DNA from: Rhizobiaceae bacterium
Lineage (GTDB): Bacteria; Pseudomonadota; Alphaproteobacteria; Rhizobiales; Rhizobiaceae
Length of the DNA stretch: 64,000 nt
Direction: 5' to 3'
NCBI GenBank assembly: GCA_023953845.1
Contig: JAMLJC010000001.1
Span: forward strand, 4,431,327 to 4,495,326
In this document: piece after piece, positions 62,575-64,000 of the stretch
How the letters are laid out: each line of letters opens with the position of its first letter
How positions within the stretch are numbered: position 1 is the first letter of the stretch
Program-made: the position numbers and the translations under genes
Notes under the pieces: generated by a model
What the model saw: only the letters and a program-made list of their open reading frames with translations
Database searches by the model: none
What the model was told of the DNA's origin: nothing

Positions 62575-62743
62575 CTGGACGGCCTGCCACACGCCTGGGT
62601 GAAGGCCACGAATGCGACCCTGATCCTGCCAGCATGAGGTAGGCCGGCCGGCGCTGCAACGCAACAATGCTCACACGTGGCACGTTGACTTGGAGGGCGT
62701 CGCTTCATACCTATCGGCCAGATCACCCACGAGGATGACCACC

Positions 62744-63091
62744 ATGGGCGCGGACGCAAAGACCGGCATGAAGGTCGAGCTCACCGAGGCGGCGGCGAAA
62801 CGCATCAACAGGATTCTTGCAAAGGAACCCGGCAAATCGGCGCTGCGGGTTTCCGTGGAAGGCGGCGGCTGCTCGGGATTTTCCTACAAGTTCGATCTGG
62901 TCGAGGACCGGAACGACGACGACGTGGCGATCGAAAAGGACGGGGCGACGGTGCTGATCGATGATCTGTCGCTCGTCTATATGGGCGGCTCCGTCATCGA
63001 TTTCGTCGACGACCTGATGGGCCAGTCCTTCCAGATCAAAAATCCGAACGCTGTCGCCTCCTGCGGCTGCGGCACCAGCTTTTCCGTCTGA
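62744..63091 (+). CDS. erpA: Iron-sulfur cluster insertion protein ErpA
   Basis: A-type carrier that delivers Fe-S clusters to target proteins. The 115-residue protein has the three cluster cysteines: one in EGGGCSGFSYKF (about residue 45) and two in ASCGCGTSFSV (about residues 108 and 110). The ATG at 62744 is chosen because GAGG lies 9 bases upstream; the nearer ATG at 62735 directly abuts that site. Divergent from dgt, convergent with the glutathione S-transferase gene. Confidence 0.93.
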   Translation: MGADAKTGMKVELTEAAAKRINRILAKEPGKSALRVSVEGGGCSGFSYKFDLVEDRNDDDVAIEKDGATVLIDDLSLVYMGGSVIDFVDDLMGQSFQIKNPNAVASCGCGTSFSV

Positions 63092-63107
63092 CGCCCCACG
63101 CGCAGGA

Positions 63108-63740
63108 TCACGCTGGCGGGATGAATGGCTGGCTGATCTCCTGAAAGACCGGCATAGCTTCCAGCTTCGCGGCATGCGCCGCCACGGCGGGACATTTTTC
63201 GAGCATCGGCGCAAGATCAGGATGCGAATCGCGGAAATGCCGGAGCGCAGCCGTGACTCCAATGTCGGCATGGCCGATCCGCTCCCCGAACCAGTATTCC
63301 GTCGGCGCGCTCGCGCGGCTTTCCTCCAGCACCTTCAGCGTGTTGGCGATCTGCGTCGTACAGCGCTCGACCCAGAGCGGCGACACATGGCCCTTGTCCA
63401 GCACCTTCTCGTAGAAGAGGCTGACGACCTTGTCCGCCAGCCCGGTGGCGAGCGCCGCGACACGCAACGCCTGGTGCCGCTGCGGCTCTTCCTGCGGGTA
63501 CATTCGCTGGTCCGGCGCAACGAGACGGTCGACGTAGTCGAGGATGACATGGCTGTCCATCAGCGCGTCGCCGTCGTCCAGAACCAGCGTCGGCACTCTC
63601 AGCAGCGGGTTGTACCCTGCGATCCTGTTGGCATCGCTAAAGGTCGACCACGGCCGATGCTCGAACGGAATGCCATAGAGCTTCAGCGCGATGCCGACGC
63701 GGCGAACGAAAGACGAATCGTATTGTCCGATCAGGATCAT
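63108..63740 (-). CDS. Glutathione S-transferase family protein
   Basis: 210-residue protein of the GST fold. The thioredoxin-like N-terminal domain starts MILIGQYDSSFVRRVGIALKLYGIPFEH (Ser about residue 9 or 10 is the likely catalytic residue) and includes VPTLVLDDGDALMDSHVILDYVD (about 49-71), with the cis-Pro and Glu/Asp-Ser glutathione-binding motif. The helical C-terminal domain has the conserved IGHADIGVTAAL. Substrate unknown. It ends 16 bases from the erpA stop, convergent. Confidence 0.88.
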   Translation of the reverse strand: MILIGQYDSSFVRRVGIALKLYGIPFEHRPWSTFSDANRIAGYNPLLRVPTLVLDDGDALMDSHVILDYVDRLVAPDQRMYPQEEPQRHQALRVAALATGLADKVVSLFYEKVLDKGHVSPLWVERCTTQIANTLKVLEESRASAPTEYWFGERIGHADIGVTAALRHFRDSHPDLAPMLEKCPAVAAHAAKLEAMPVFQEISQPFIPPA

Positions 63741-63844
63741 GGACGGGTCTCCGGGAGTGATCAGACTGGAACTTTGCGCTCACGCTCGCAAGGGCGGCGG
63801 ATGCGGCCAGCTGAAGACTGCTGACAGGCCGATGGCTCAAACAA

Positions 63845-63869
63845 AAAGGGCGCCACGAGGGCGCCCTTT
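63845..63869. terminator. Bidirectional terminator before the tuf end
   Basis: 10-bp perfect stem AAAGGGCGCC / GGCGCCCTTT with loop ACGAG. The minus-strand transcript (from the tuf-like gene) ends in TTTTTG; the plus side has TTTCTTTTC. Confidence 0.88.
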
Positions 63870-63891
63870 CTTTTCGGCAACGAGGCCGGGA

Positions 63892-64000
63892 TTACTCAAC
63901 GATGCTTGCGACGATGCCGGCGCCGCGTGCAAATCGCGCTTGCGCGCTATTTGCACCACTCTCAGTGCGTCGGCGGCTTTCGGACCGTCGCCTTCGATCG
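63892..64000 (-). CDS. tuf: Apparent 3' end of tuf (elongation factor Tu), continuing off the window
   Basis: The last ten codons before a TAA stop code GAGIVASIVE, which matches the C terminus of alphaproteobacterial EF-Tu except for one conservative change (Ile to Val). It is followed directly by a strong terminator. However, the residues before it (ARFAR) do not match the expected REGGRTV, and the DNA there is a near-perfect palindrome (63927-63956). Either the gene end has been altered by a small palindromic insertion or the resemblance is chance; only 109 bases are visible. Confidence 0.4.
   Translation of the reverse strand, partial: DRRRRSESRRRTESGANSAQARFARGAGIVASIVE
63927..63956. 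repeat. 30-bp palindromic element at the window edge
   Basis: GTGCAAAT (63927-63934) and ATTTGCAC (63949-63956) are perfect inverted repeats around CGCGCTTGCGCGCT, itself partly palindromic. It lies exactly where similarity to EF-Tu stops. Confidence 0.6.

Overview
This 64-kb, GC-rich window is ordinary chromosome from an alphaproteobacterium, almost certainly of the Hyphomicrobiales (Rhizobiales) and closest in style to the Mesorhizobium / Phyllobacteriaceae side. The signs are a fused SecDF, a two-domain cold-shock protein, a class II DAHP synthase, tandem DUF1127 micro-genes followed by CCUCCUCCC-loop RNAs, and LexA boxes of the alphaproteobacterial GTTC-N7-GTTC type. I see no prophage, conjugative element, IS transposase, CRISPR array or rRNA operon. 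Three tRNA genes are present: Val(CAC), Leu(GAG) and Leu(UAG).

Layout. 0-7 kb: a diguanylate cyclase, a class II DAHP synthase, then a minus-strand run rpiA - DUF2059 protein - gor - CofD/YvcK-like protein, and tRNA-Val. 7-15 kb: DUF5990 protein, gph, a YcbB-type L,D-transpeptidase, an alpha/beta hydrolase divergent from a MarR regulator with twin palindromic operators, msrQ, DUF971, a second hydrolase, DUF192 and a double cold-shock protein. 15-22 kb: gloA, a Rieske oxygenase, an MFS transporter, a DUF1624 protein coupled to an isoprenylcysteine-methyltransferase-like protein, a MerR regulator, mgtE and tRNA-Leu(GAG). 22-25.5 kb: lipB and recA, separated by intergenic DNA holding two previously uncalled micro-genes and a multi-hairpin repeat. 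25.8-31.6 kb: aroQ-accB-accC, a MITE-like element whose end lies across the accC stop codon, aat, small membrane proteins, map and radC. 31.6-36.2 kb: tig, tRNA-Leu(UAG), a GDYXXLXY/DUF2157 pair, and two DUF1127 genes followed by two tandem 'cuckoo'-type RNAs. 36.2-41 kb: aldo/keto reductase, a secreted protein, trmFO, a sterol-desaturase-family hydroxylase and a small membrane protein. 41-46.3 kb: yajC-secDF-Mth938-squalene-synthase-like, divergent from a DUF815 ATPase. 46.3-62.6 kb: a single codirectional minus-strand run dgt-argS-SPOR protein-nagZ-scpA-scpB-ABC ATPase-tatA-tatB-tatC-serS-surE-pcm-nlpD-like. 62.7-64 kb: erpA, a GST and the apparent 3' end of tuf at the window edge.

How it fits together. 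Most genes are housekeeping: translation and tRNA charging, protein export (Sec, Tat), envelope growth and division (L,D-transpeptidase, NagZ, degenerate LytM factor, SPOR protein), chromosome segregation (ScpAB), fatty-acid and lipoate synthesis, and redox and glyoxal defence.

The most notable items are regulatory and very small: (i) a 28-codon membrane microprotein just downstream of lipB, whose promoter spacer is filled by a perfect LexA box; (ii) the paired DUF1127 genes followed by two three-hairpin RNAs carrying anti-Shine-Dalgarno-like loops; (iii) a 23-codon micro-gene with its own promoter and terminator next to tRNA-Leu(GAG); and (iv) a 275-bp inverted-repeat element at the accC stop codon. 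All calls come from reading the sequence; no database search was run.
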